This document shows, in pieces, positions 1-6,915 of a stretch of 64,000 nucleotides of DNA (its first letter is position 1; the number at the start of each line of letters is the position of its first letter). The notes beneath the pieces were generated by a model that worked only from the letters and a program-made list of their open reading frames with translations, searched no databases and was not told the origin of the DNA. The position numbers and the translations under genes are program-made. Source of the DNA: Symbiodinium sp. CCMP2592 (lineage: Eukaryota > Sar > Dinophyceae > Suessiales > Symbiodiniaceae); the NCBI GenBank assembly GCA_905221615.1, contig CAJNDT010000599.1:62001-126000 (forward strand), written 5' to 3'.

Positions 1-1
1 C

Positions 2-1192
2 CAAACCCTTAATCGCAAATTACGACCATTAGCACCTCCCTATTCCTTCTTCAGAAGAATGCGAATTATTGCTGGTAATCAGGTTGTTGAAGACTTTGAT
101 AATTACAATCGTGTTCATCAGATGTTTTCTAAATTGATGTCTCAAGGAGCAAGAAAAGATGAAGCAAATGAAGGTTTTGGTTATAGATATGACGATGAAG
201 TTAAAACATTAGTTAATAATACTGGGAATATTTTGAGTTATGAAGTAAATGGCACAAACTGCCCTGGTTTTAAAAATCAAATGACAGTAGGATTTAAGCC
301 ATTGTGTGGCTTGTTTTCACAATTTAAGTATTTACCATTAAAATATATGGGTAATTTAACTATTGAACTTGAACTCGTAAATAATGATACTGATTGCATT
401 ATTAACCCTGATGACTATATAGATGATAATAATATTGGAAACCGTTTCACAACTGATGTAGCGCTTCCAGCTGGGAATGCATCAAACACTTCAAAAATAT
501 TTGAGCTTAATAATGCCTTCGTTTCTTGTGATATTTGTACCCTTGATAATAATTTAAATAACGAATACGTCAAGCATTTGTTAGAAGGTAAGGGATTACC
601 GATTACTTATACAACATATATTACACAATCACAATCGGTAGAAGGCAAAAACGATATTAGTGTTCCAGTTATTCGTTCTGTTTCTAAATTAGTTGCTTCA
701 TTTATAACTTTTTATAGAAGCGACGACCCAAGTTTAGGTTATGAGTATGCTAATAAGCGTTTCTGTCGTTTCTACCATCCTCATCAAACTCACATCGCCG
801 TAGAGCAAGGAATTTATGATGTTAATAAAGATTTAGAGTTTCAAATTCAATTAGGCTCTAAACTCTTTCCTGAATACCCTTGCAATTCTCTAACTCAGTG
901 CTTCTATCATTTAAGAAAAGCATTAAACCTTCCGGTATTTCATCAGCACAGTATTTCCATTGATTTTAAACAATATCGTGATAGACAGTTTATATTCGGC
1001 TTTAGCTTTGAAAAAGTGCCTGATAGCAGTTATACAGGCATCAATACCCGCGCTGGGCAACAGATGTTAATTCGTGTAAAACCAGCAGGTGCAACTATTC
1101 CAGTTGATGATATGCCCGATGAGATGTTCATCACGATGTTATCAGAACAGGTGATTGAAATTAAAGATTTAGGTTTAAAAGTATTTGACTAA
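2..1192 (+). CDS. Probable major capsid protein (double jelly-roll), 5' end outside window
   Basis: The frame is open from the first in-frame codon of the window (nt 2) to TAA at 1190-1192, so the true start lies further left. The ATG at 59 is internal: the codons before it continue a protein-like stretch ending in Phe-Phe-Arg-Arg, directly followed by RIIAGNQVVED and YNRVHQMF. That block, the beta-rich composition, and the C-terminal IEIKDLGLKVFD resemble double jelly-roll capsid proteins of Polinton-like viruses and virophages; this is pattern recognition, not an alignment. Neighbours agree: a fiber gene follows 45 nt later and a packaging ATPase is encoded 3 kb downstream. About 396 codons are present, shorter than a typical capsid protein of this group, which fits 5' truncation by the window edge. 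It would form the pseudo-hexameric capsomers of the virion. A penton protein is a less likely alternative. Confidence 0.6.
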   Translation, partial: QTLNRKLRPLAPPYSFFRRMRIIAGNQVVEDFDNYNRVHQMFSKLMSQGARKDEANEGFGYRYDDEVKTLVNNTGNILSYEVNGTNCPGFKNQMTVGFKPLCGLFSQFKYLPLKYMGNLTIELELVNNDTDCIINPDDYIDDNNIGNRFTTDVALPAGNASNTSKIFELNNAFVSCDICTLDNNLNNEYVKHLLEGKGLPITYTTYITQSQSVEGKNDISVPVIRSVSKLVASFITFYRSDDPSLGYEYANKRFCRFYHPHQTHIAVEQGIYDVNKDLEFQIQLGSKLFPEYPCNSLTQCFYHLRKALNLPVFHQHSISIDFKQYRDRQFIFGFSFEKVPDSSYTGINTRAGQQMLIRVKPAGATIPVDDMPDEMFITMLSEQVIEIKDLGLKVFD

Positions 1193-1208
1193 TTTTAACT
1201 AAACATTC

Positions 1209-1235
1209 TAATAATAATTTATCTAATTATTATTA
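1209..1235 (+). terminator. Hairpin after the capsid gene
   Basis: An 11-bp perfect AT stem (TAATAATAATT with AATTATTATTA) encloses a 5-nt loop, 17 nt after the capsid stop codon. It may mark the 3' end of the capsid mRNA. The loop overlaps the TCTA box of the next gene, so termination and initiation signals share about 30 nt. Confidence 0.5.
1222..1225 (+). promoter_or_regulatory. TCTA late-promoter-like box for the fiber gene
   Basis: TCTA in AT-only surroundings, 16 nt before the fiber ATG (counted from T to A). Another TCTA lies at 1207-1210. The same tetramer recurs before four other viral genes here. TCTA flanked by AT-rich sequence is the published late promoter motif of Cafeteria roenbergensis virus and its virophage Mavirus. 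Confidence 0.45.
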
Positions 1236-1237
1236 TA

Positions 1238-3793
1238 ATGACATTAACATTAAACAATACAAATACTGTATCAGCGAATAGGGTTGTTGTTAATGGAACA
1301 GCCTTAAGTGATTTATACGCTACAAAAACTTATGTGGATAACGAAATAGCAAATATTGAGGTTAGTGGAGGAGGTGGTGGAGGAATAACACAAACGGATT
1401 TAGACAATGCGGTAAATCCGATTATAGCAGATGTCGCAGGTCAGCAGTTAGTTATTACCGATATTAATAATAATTTAGCAAATAATTTTCAAACGACAGC
1501 ACAATTAAATGTTAATTTTTACAATAAAAGCGAGATTGATGCTAATAATTGGATTGATGCTACTGCATTGGCTCCATATGCCACATTATCAACTTTGACC
1601 AATGACTATTCAACTTCAGCAGAAATAGCTACCTCTTATTATAATAAAACTGAAATTGACGCTAATAACTGGATTGATAATACCGCACTAGCTCCATATG
1701 CTCTAACATCTACATTAACAAGTGATTATTTAACATCAGCACAAATAGCAACATCATATTATAATAAAACTGAAATAGATGCTAATAACTGGATTGATGC
1801 TACTGCATTAGCTCCGTATGCTACAACAGCTACACTAACAGCTAACTATCAGACTAATTCACAGTTGGCTACAAACTATTACAATAAAAGCGAGATTGAC
1901 GCTAACAACTGGATTGATGCAACAGCACTGGCTCCGTATGCTTTAACATCTACATTAACTAACGATTATTTAACATCTACACAAATTGCTACATCATACT
2001 ATAATAAAACAGAAGTTGATGGACTTGTTGCAGGTGGTGGTGGTGGTGTTACTAACCCTATTGAGTTAGTAGATGCTAACACAAGTATTGAAAGATACAC
2101 AAATGCTACCAAATCTAATATTTCATTAGATTTATCAATAAATGAAACAGCAAGTGCTATAAGGTTAATTAATGGAACTAATGACGATACTGATACCAAT
2201 ACTTATTTAGAGTGCAATAATACGACAAACGGAACAACATTTTTCAAACAATTATTTGTTAATGGTGCAATTAGTCTTAATAATGATACTATGTTTTTAC
2301 CCGTTTCAACTAATGGTATTTCATTATGGAGGGTTTCTAATAATACAAATCCAACATTAAGAATTAGAGACGGAACGGCACAATGGATATATACAAATAA
2401 CAATTTAAAATGTACAAATGCCAATACAGAAGACGGTAATATTATGATTTTAAATGATAATTCGGCTGTTAATAATTCTAATAGAATGAGATTAGGAAGT
2501 TTAACAAGTGCAGAAGTAGGAATAGGTAAAGCAAATGAAAGCGGATATTTTTTATCGGTAGGAGGTGCAACGAAAGTTGATAGTTTAGAAGTTGATAATA
2601 ACATTACAATGAACGGAGATACAATAACAGCAACAAATTCTAATGGTATTGAAGTATTCAAAAATACAACCGACGCCTCGCCAGTTTTAATAGCGAAAAA
2701 CGCACAAGGATATATTAAAATGCATTCATTTAATATTAATGCTTATAATACATCAAATGACAGTCAATCGTTATTATTGTTAAATACAGCAACAGCAGGA
2801 GGAGCAGTATATTGTAATAATTTAGGAATTGGAGCAATCGCAGGAGGGGCGACGAGATTAAATGTTGCGGGTGGTGGTAGTGCTAATTTTAGTGGTAATT
2901 GTAATTTTAATGGAACTGATAATACTTTTAATAATAATATTTTAATAAACAGTAGAGGAAGAATATATCAACAATCAAACGCGAACTTTTCATTAAATCA
3001 TATTGCTACCATAGAACAGAATTTTTGTATTCAATCAAACAGAAGCACAGACCCAGCACCATCCGATATTTTTATTCAGTTAAACGATGTAGCAGGAATA
3101 ACATTAAATAAACCAACAGTATGTAACGATACAGTTGATATAATCGGTAAATTGACTTGTGAGGGAGATTTTGATGTGGATATCGGAGCAACAGGAACGC
3201 CAGAATTTAGAGTATTAGGCAGTTCTGTTAATTTCTTTGAAAAGTGTAGTATAACACATACACAGTTAGCAGGACCGATAGACCAAATATTTTTTAGAAA
3301 TCCTGACACTAACGGAGACACAATATTAGAAATAGGAACGAAAAATGTATTAACAGTTAATGATGGAGGAATTGATGTTATCGGTGACATTTCTTATACA
3401 GGTTCCATTGGCCCAAGTTCTGATAAACGATTGAAAGAAAATATTAAGGAGCTAGAAACTAAAAAAGCAGTTGAACTAATCAAAAACATCAAACCTAAAA
3501 CATATAAATTTATTGATAAAGAAAAATACGGTGACCGTTCTTGTTGTGGATTTATTGCTAACGAGATGATGGAGTATAAAGGATATCCAAAAGAATGGAG
3601 TAATATTGTTAGAGAAGGAAGAGACGGCTATTTGAAGTTTGATTATTCTATGACTACACCAATTCTATGGAGTGCTTTACAAGATGCTCTAAACAGAATA
3701 GAGAAATTAGAGAAGGAAGTAAAGAAGTTAAACAAAGATACAGACGACTCACCTAAACCTAAAGCAAAAGCAAAAGCGAAAAGTAAAGATTAA
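1238..3793 (+). CDS. Fiber protein with C-terminal S74 intramolecular chaperone
   Basis: 851 residues. Residues 1-94 include a short Gly run (about 43-50). Five 40-residue units then start at Tyr95, 135, 175, 215 and 255, each opening YNK(S/T)E(I/V)D, as in trimeric phage and algal-virus fibers. A second Gly run (about 264-270) precedes a long Asn/Thr-rich beta-type shaft. The C-terminal domain starts SSDKRLKENI: Ser728 and Lys733 have the S-D-x-R-x-K spacing of the Ser/Lys dyad of the S74 self-cleaving chaperone, which folds the trimeric stalk and is then released. A heptad-like helix (about 813-834) and a Lys/Ala tail follow. The product is expected to be a homotrimeric host-attachment fiber on the capsid. 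The ATG is preceded by a TCTA box. The receptor-binding target is unknown. Confidence 0.85.
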   Translation: MTLTLNNTNTVSANRVVVNGTALSDLYATKTYVDNEIANIEVSGGGGGGITQTDLDNAVNPIIADVAGQQLVITDINNNLANNFQTTAQLNVNFYNKSEIDANNWIDATALAPYATLSTLTNDYSTSAEIATSYYNKTEIDANNWIDNTALAPYALTSTLTSDYLTSAQIATSYYNKTEIDANNWIDATALAPYATTATLTANYQTNSQLATNYYNKSEIDANNWIDATALAPYALTSTLTNDYLTSTQIATSYYNKTEVDGLVAGGGGGVTNPIELVDANTSIERYTNATKSNISLDLSINETASAIRLINGTNDDTDTNTYLECNNTTNGTTFFKQLFVNGAISLNNDTMFLPVSTNGISLWRVSNNTNPTLRIRDGTAQWIYTNNNLKCTNANTEDGNIMILNDNSAVNNSNRMRLGSLTSAEVGIGKANESGYFLSVGGATKVDSLEVDNNITMNGDTITATNSNGIEVFKNTTDASPVLIAKNAQGYIKMHSFNINAYNTSNDSQSLLLLNTATAGGAVYCNNLGIGAIAGGATRLNVAGGGSANFSGNCNFNGTDNTFNNNILINSRGRIYQQSNANFSLNHIATIEQNFCIQSNRSTDPAPSDIFIQLNDVAGITLNKPTVCNDTVDIIGKLTCEGDFDVDIGATGTPEFRVLGSSVNFFEKCSITHTQLAGPIDQIFFRNPDTNGDTILEIGTKNVLTVNDGGIDVIGDISYTGSIGPSSDKRLKENIKELETKKAVELIKNIKPKTYKFIDKEKYGDRSCCGFIANEMMEYKGYPKEWSNIVREGRDGYLKFDYSMTTPILWSALQDALNRIEKLEKEVKKLNKDTDDSPKPKAKAKAKSKD
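1520..2019 (+). repeat. 120-bp tandem repeats inside the fiber gene
   Basis: Four full units and the start of a fifth, beginning at 1520, 1640, 1760, 1880 and 2000. Each encodes 40 residues opening YNK(S/T)E(I/V)DANNW or, in the last, YNKTEVDG. Synonymous changes between units are frequent, so selection acts on the protein. Unit number could vary between relatives by recombination. Confidence 0.9.
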
Positions 3794-3798
3794 TTTTA

Positions 3799-3802
3799 TC
3801 TA
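3799..3802 (+). promoter_or_regulatory. TCTA box before the small myristoylation-type gene
   Basis: TCTA followed by AT-only sequence, 18 nt before the ATG at 3817. It lies just after the fiber stop codon, so the two genes probably have separate transcripts. Confidence 0.4.
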
Positions 3803-3816
3803 AATAATAATATAGA

Positions 3817-4026
3817 ATGGGTGCTAAATCGTCAAAAACTTGCGCTACAGAGAATATGAACCAAATAAAAGAATTAGATATTAATGAAAAAACGAAAACA
3901 GACATATTATTATTTAATACATTAAAAGATGTTATAGAAAGAATTGAAAAGCTTGAAGAAAGAAAAAGCGACAAAATATATTACAAGCTACCCGCCGTGA
4001 ATTTGTGCAGTTATTCGTTGATTTGA
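3817..4026 (+). CDS. Small protein with N-myristoylation-type N-terminus
   Basis: 69 residues, beginning MGAKSSKT. Gly2 and Ser6 fit the MGxxxS/T N-myristoylation consensus, so the protein may be lipid-anchored to a membrane. A charged helical stretch (about residues 17-52, Glu/Lys-rich) could form a short coiled coil, and the last 15 residues are more hydrophobic. It starts 24 nt after the fiber gene and is convergent with the packaging ATPase; the shared hairpin 4024-4058 begins at its stop codon. No family is recognised. Small myristoylated proteins occur in other double-stranded DNA viruses with membranes, but a function here is not established. Confidence 0.6.
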   Translation: MGAKSSKTCATENMNQIKELDINEKTKTDILLFNTLKDVIERIEKLEERKSDKIYYKLPAVNLCSYSLI

Positions 4027-4058
4027 TTAATATTATTATAGAATAATATTATTAATCA
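4024..4058. terminator. Bidirectional hairpin overlapping two stop codons
   Basis: A 16-bp AT stem with one mismatch (4024-4039 with 4043-4058) and a 3-nt AGA loop. It contains the TGA of the plus-strand gene (4024-4026) and the TAA of the minus-strand ATPase (4054-4052). The placement is that of a shared transcript-end signal for convergent genes, comparable to the hairpin polyadenylation signals described for Mimivirus. Confidence 0.7.
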
Positions 4059-4843
4059 ATAACTAATTTGGCATCAAACCTTTTGTAAAACATATCATTA
4101 ACATCAGGTTTCATTAGATTAATGAATAAAAAACTGTAAGGTTCTTCGGTAGCAAGATTATACACTTCTAACAATAGCTTCTTTGCTTCTTGTAGGTTTT
4201 TAGTATCTGCTACTGTTGATTTTTTAATTAAGACGGCGCTTAATTCTTCAAGCATTGTCTCTATTTCTTTGTAGTTTCTTAACCTGAAGAAAAACAACTG
4301 ACGACTATTAACACGGATAATTGGAGACAGTGCGTTAAACTTTTGTGTGCTTGTTATGATATTAATTGCGTTATGTCTACCTCTCACATATAGCTGATTT
4401 AATAATGGGCTATTGCGTGAGAAATTTTTTGAATCTGCAAAGTCATCAACAATAATAAGTATTGAGTGTAATTTGTTGTGGTCATTCTTTTTCTGGTATT
4501 CTATTACCTTATGTTGTCTTTTTATAACTGCCTCTAATTCTTCTGGTATATACTCGTCAAACATACACTTCTCTTTCTCTAAATCAACCTTTAAATTATC
4601 TTGAATGTATCTTTTAACTGGTGTCCAATTGCTATCAACTGATATTGAAGGGGACCAAATGTATATTCTAGCAAACACATCCCTGTAAATGTCCAGTATC
4701 ATTGACTGTAATAATATACCCTTGCCACTGCCTGATGGACCTGTTATTATTTGACTAAAAGGTAGCCTCGGAGCTATTTCATATTTAGACTGTTTAAAAT
4801 CGTATTCTTTAACATTAACTGGTTTGACTATAGGAGTAATCAT
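4052..4843 (-). CDS. Genome packaging ATPase (A32-like, FtsK/HerA superfamily)
   Basis: 263 residues, the usual size for packaging ATPases of Polinton-like viruses and virophages. The Walker A motif is GPSGSGKG at residues 35-42 (Lys41). Walker B is ILIIVDDF at about 128-135 with the acidic pair Asp133-Asp134. A polar segment ITSTQKFN at 163-170 (Gln167) fits the sensor of this superfamily. The protein would pump viral DNA into preformed capsids using ATP. It is the only viral gene in the window on the minus strand and converges on the 3817 gene. A TCTA box on its own strand lies 17 nt before the ATG. With the capsid and fiber genes it forms a morphogenesis module. Confidence 0.88.
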   Translation of the reverse strand: MITPIVKPVNVKEYDFKQSKYEIAPRLPFSQIITGPSGSGKGILLQSMILDIYRDVFARIYIWSPSISVDSNWTPVKRYIQDNLKVDLEKEKCMFDEYIPEELEAVIKRQHKVIEYQKKNDHNKLHSILIIVDDFADSKNFSRNSPLLNQLYVRGRHNAINIITSTQKFNALSPIIRVNSRQLFFFRLRNYKEIETMLEELSAVLIKKSTVADTKNLQEAKKLLLEVYNLATEEPYSFLFINLMKPDVNDMFYKRFDAKLVID

Positions 4844-4856
4844 TATTATTATTACA

Positions 4857-4860
4857 TAGA
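4857..4860 (-). promoter_or_regulatory. TCTA box before the packaging ATPase
   Basis: On the minus strand TCTA is followed by a TAA-repeat run leading into the ATG at 4843, a spacing of 17 nt. The divergent gene at 4885 lacks TCTA but has a TATATAATG start context. Confidence 0.4.
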
Positions 4861-4884
4861 AAACTTATATCATTTAAATATATA

Positions 4885-5031
4885 ATGGATAGATACATAG
4901 AAGTAATAAATGAAATAGAAAAGTTAGATGAAGTAATAAAAACTCCAAGATATAGAATGTGTTGCCATAGTCTTTTGGAGTTTCTTAAAGCAGTATGCTA
5001 TTATCTTAAAAACGTGAAAAAATCTAGTTAA
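4885..5031 (+). CDS. Small hypothetical viral protein (48 residues)
   Basis: An open frame from ATG at 4885 to TAA at 5029-5031. The N-terminal half is acidic and helical (Glu-Ile-Glu-Lys pattern); the C-terminal half has a CC pair and a LLEFLKAVCYYLKNVKK segment that looks amphipathic and could associate with membrane or a partner. It is divergent from the ATPase, 41 nt away, and ends 5 nt before the next gene, which suggests cotranscription. No family is recognised. Density of real genes and base composition favour it being coding. Confidence 0.45.
   Translation: MDRYIEVINEIEKLDEVIKTPRYRMCCHSLLEFLKAVCYYLKNVKKSS
5023..5026 (+). promoter_or_regulatory. TCTA box before the 5037 gene
   Basis: TCTA 14 nt before the ATG at 5037, inside the last codons of the preceding small gene. 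This suggests the 5037 gene has its own late-type promoter. Confidence 0.35.
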
Positions 5032-5036
5032 TGTAA

Positions 5037-5426
5037 ATGAGTGATACATCAACAGATAGTAAAGATAAAGGGTTTCATATTGATAAAAAAGGCTTTCATT
5101 GTATCCCCTGTCGCTTTAAAAGGCAGTTTTATCATAAGGAAACGAAGACAGTGAAGGAAAATAATACAGTTACAACAGATACTGTTGTTGATAAAAGAAA
5201 TATTAAATTTGGTGGTAGTGGAAGGCATACTAGTCCCGACGATATTTTTAAAGATGAGAATTCATTACAGGCAGGAAGCGTTGAAATATGCGATACAGGC
5301 TGGGGTAAAACACAGATTACACCAGAAGAACTTGAGGAAAGGTTAGATAAATGCGAGACGGACATAATAGAAATTAAAAAGGATATTGAAGACATAGCTA
5401 AAAACGAGTTGCATAAATTGGATTAA
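5037..5426 (+). CDS. Hypothetical viral protein with C-terminal helix
   Basis: 129 residues with no recognised domain. The N-terminus is Ser/Asp/Lys-rich. A HCIPC pair at about residues 21-25 could bind metal only together with other ligands, which are not obvious. The middle is polar and Thr-rich. The last 35 residues (EELEERLDKCETDIIEIKKDIEDIAKNELHKL) have heptad spacing and should form a coiled coil. Start chosen at the ATG 14 nt after a TCTA box. It could be a minor structural or scaffolding protein, but that is speculation. Confidence 0.6.
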   Translation: MSDTSTDSKDKGFHIDKKGFHCIPCRFKRQFYHKETKTVKENNTVTTDTVVDKRNIKFGGSGRHTSPDDIFKDENSLQAGSVEICDTGWGKTQITPEELEERLDKCETDIIEIKKDIEDIAKNELHKLD

Positions 5427-5573
5427 AAATAAAAATATACTATATATTGACAGTGTATAGTGCCCCCAATGTAGCAAATGAAACAGCAAGGAGAAGAAAA
5501 ATAACACCCTGCAGTCAAGTTCCCTTAATACCTACTGCATATTTATAGATGGACGAGAGAAAGGGAAGTAACT

Positions 5574-5612
5574 TGATACATCTATATAATTTGATACACA
5601 TAAGATGTATCA
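5574..5612. repeat. 10-bp inverted repeat
   Basis: TGATACATCT at 5574-5583 and its exact complement at 5603-5612, separated by 19 nt that contain another TTGATACA. A degenerate copy, TTTGATGCATCG, lies at about 5621-5632. Confidence 0.6.
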
Positions 5613-5655
5613 GCTAATTAGTTTGATGCATCGTTAAATCTTGAGGAACCGGTTT

Positions 5656-5685
5656 AATTCATAACATTTCGTTATGTTATGAATT
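5656..5685. terminator. 12-bp perfect hairpin
   Basis: AATTCATAACAT and its complement enclose the loop TTCGTT. It ends 3 nt before the first possible ATG of the zinc-ribbon gene. It resembles the other gene-end hairpins here but lies far from the preceding stop codon (5426), so its role is uncertain. Confidence 0.45.
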
Positions 5686-5688
5686 ATT

Positions 5689-5904
5689 TTGTTACTTAAT
5701 TATATAATGATTGTTGCGTTTGGGGAGGCGAGTGATTACAAGGAACACCTTATGGAATGCAAGAGGTGCAAAAAAGAATATCCAACTAATAATTTTGTAA
5801 ATGTTACTATTAATACCAAATCAACAACTTGTAAATATTGCAGGGATGACTTAAGGAAGGAAGGCGAGAGGAGGAAAATACAGCAAATAATTAACGCGCG
5901 TTAA
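5689..5904 (+). CDS. Small zinc-ribbon protein
   Basis: 71 residues from the first ATG. The second ATG at 5707 (residue 7), preceded by TTAATTATATA like other starts here, is at least as likely. Two CxxC pairs, Cys24/Cys27 and Cys48/Cys51, spaced by 20 residues, form a classical zinc ribbon. A basic helix follows (RKEGERRKIQQ). Such small ribbons occur in DNA-binding and transcription proteins of algal viruses, so a nucleic-acid-binding role is likely but not shown. The stop codon falls in the palindrome TTAACGCGCGTTAA (5891-5904). Confidence 0.65.
   Translation: MLLNYIMIVAFGEASDYKEHLMECKRCKKEYPTNNFVNVTINTKSTTCKYCRDDLRKEGERRKIQQIINAR
5891..5904. repeat. 14-bp palindrome at a stop codon
   Basis: TTAACGCGCGTTAA is perfectly self-complementary and contains the TAA of the zinc-ribbon gene. 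It is the only GC-containing perfect palindrome in the viral part and may serve as an mRNA end signal or protein-binding site. Confidence 0.5.
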
Positions 5905-5922
5905 AACTTTTAAAACTTTTAA

Positions 5923-5926
5923 TCTA
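5923..5926 (+). promoter_or_regulatory. TCTA box before the 5938 gene
   Basis: TCTA 15 nt before the ATG; a second TCTA at 5929-5932 lies 9 nt before it. Surroundings are AT-rich. Confidence 0.35.
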
Positions 5927-5937
5927 AGTCTATATAT

Positions 5938-6186
5938 ATGAGTGAATCCTCTCAAGAAATTAAAAGTCCAATCAAGAAGTTAAAAGAAGAAGTAGCGGAA
6001 TTAACATTCTTAGTTAATAGTCTTCTTGAAAGGGTTGTAAAGTTAGAAGAAATTAAGGAAAACATCAAGCCTAATAATAAGCCCGATATCACAGATGCTA
6101 ATTATAATAATCGCAGGAGTGCCTATATAAGCAAACTTAATAATAAGGACATAAAGCAACCCAAGGAAGAAACAATGAGATATTAG
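5938..6186 (+). CDS. Hypothetical coiled-coil viral protein
   Basis: 82 residues. Residues about 11-42 (IKKLKEEVAELTFLVNSLLERVVKLEEIKE) show clear heptads with Leu, Val and Ile at core positions, so a dimeric or trimeric coiled coil is expected. The C-terminal half is Asn/Lys-rich and probably disordered. It ends one base before the next ATG, so the two genes are likely translated from one transcript. No family is recognised; small coiled-coil proteins of this size are common accessory virion proteins, which is only suggestive. Confidence 0.6.
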   Translation: MSESSQEIKSPIKKLKEEVAELTFLVNSLLERVVKLEEIKENIKPNNKPDITDANYNNRRSAYISKLNNKDIKQPKEETMRY

Positions 6187-6187
6187 A

Positions 6188-6664
6188 ATGTTGTATATGA
6201 TGCCGATAAGAACTTCTATTTTTGAAGTGTGGTTCAAGGAAAAACCATTTAAAGAAATAACAACTTTATATATTAAGTGTGAAATGGACTACACAAATCT
6301 GAAAACTTATAAGACCCAATTGAAGTATATCAAGAAGATATACGAAATCAAGGTAAATGAAACAGAGTATTTGAATAAAATTAATGAACTACTAAAGTTA
6401 CTTAAAGTCTATAAAGGTGTGTTTGATGATGAAGATGTTGGTACTGTTAAAGATGATATTTCTATGTTAGAACAAAAAGTTCAGGAAGATAAACAGTCAA
6501 TAAAGAAATATTCAGATTTAATTGAGCATATTGAAATTATATGTCTAAATAATGGAAGCAAAGACACTAAATATTTAGATGTAAAACCGAAGAATGCTAT
6601 TAAGTGGATTAATGTAAGTATTCAAGATATGGAAAAAGATTATGGCGAATACTTGAAACAATAA
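6188..6664 (+). CDS. Hypothetical viral protein, helical
   Basis: 158 residues, the last viral gene before the junction. An N-terminal segment (about 1-35) contains aromatic and hydrophobic residues; ATG at 6200 or 6203 are alternative starts. The rest is Lys/Glu-rich and mostly helical, with coiled-coil character at about 50-75 and 90-125. No known motif is seen. Start chosen at the first ATG, one base after the upstream stop codon. A hairpin lies 15 nt after the stop codon, consistent with the end of a transcription unit. Confidence 0.6.
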   Translation: MLYMMPIRTSIFEVWFKEKPFKEITTLYIKCEMDYTNLKTYKTQLKYIKKIYEIKVNETEYLNKINELLKLLKVYKGVFDDEDVGTVKDDISMLEQKVQEDKQSIKKYSDLIEHIEIICLNNGSKDTKYLDVKPKNAIKWINVSIQDMEKDYGEYLKQ

Positions 6665-6678
6665 ATGTTGAAGCAATG

Positions 6679-6704
6679 ATAATTTAATCTTATTATTAAA
6701 TTAT
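6679..6704 (+). terminator. Hairpin after the last viral gene
   Basis: A 10-bp perfect AT stem (ATAATTTAAT with ATTAAATTAT) and a 6-nt loop CTTATT, 15 nt after the stop codon at 6664. Same style as the hairpins at 1209 and 4024. Confidence 0.55.
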
Positions 6705-6792
6705 TATTGACTAAACACATACTGCCCCCAAGCCCTGAATTACGCGAAGCATTGCCCCGCAATCCCAAAAAACCCATAAATTCTATCAACCT
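6705..6792. other. Virus-host junction zone
   Basis: Base composition shifts from AT-rich viral to mixed host-type sequence at about 6720, at the string ACTGCCCCCAAG. A similar string GTGCCCCCAATG occurs in the viral island at 5460. No terminal inverted repeat can be tested because the left end of the virus is outside the window. Confidence 0.5.
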
Positions 6793-6915
6793 AGGCACGC
6801 CCATTGGAAAGATGGTCTTTGGAGATAGGGTATTTGATTAGGCTTATTTAATATAGGTGTAAAAGCGTAGGGGGGGGTATAGGGTTGAGACCATCTTACC
6901 CGACGGGCGTGCCCC
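6793..6915. mobile_element. Foldback element at the host edge of the junction
   Basis: GGCACGCCC (6794-6802) and AGATGGTCT (6820-6828) are matched by complements at 6905-6913 and 6888-6896. Size and structure match the host foldback elements, so this is probably the first host feature. Confidence 0.6.

Larger units (their letters stand above)
5427..5688. other. Intergenic island with inverted repeats
   Basis: Largest non-coding gap in the viral part. Its first half is less AT-rich than the flanks. It holds a 9-bp inverted pair (AGTTCCCTT near 5518 with AAGGGAAGT near 5560), the element TGATACATCT/AGATGTATCA (5574-5583, 5603-5612), three TTGATACA-like direct repeats, and a 12-bp hairpin at its right end. 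It could be a regulatory or replication site or a small inserted element. Confidence 0.5.

Noticed and set aside
1999-3390. Minus-strand open frames within the fiber gene
   Set aside because: They arise from the low-complexity Asn/Thr codons of the fiber and have no start context; the plus-strand protein is convincing.
5549-5617. 22-codon frame in the viral intergenic island
   Set aside because: Too short and placed across the 5574-5612 inverted repeat.
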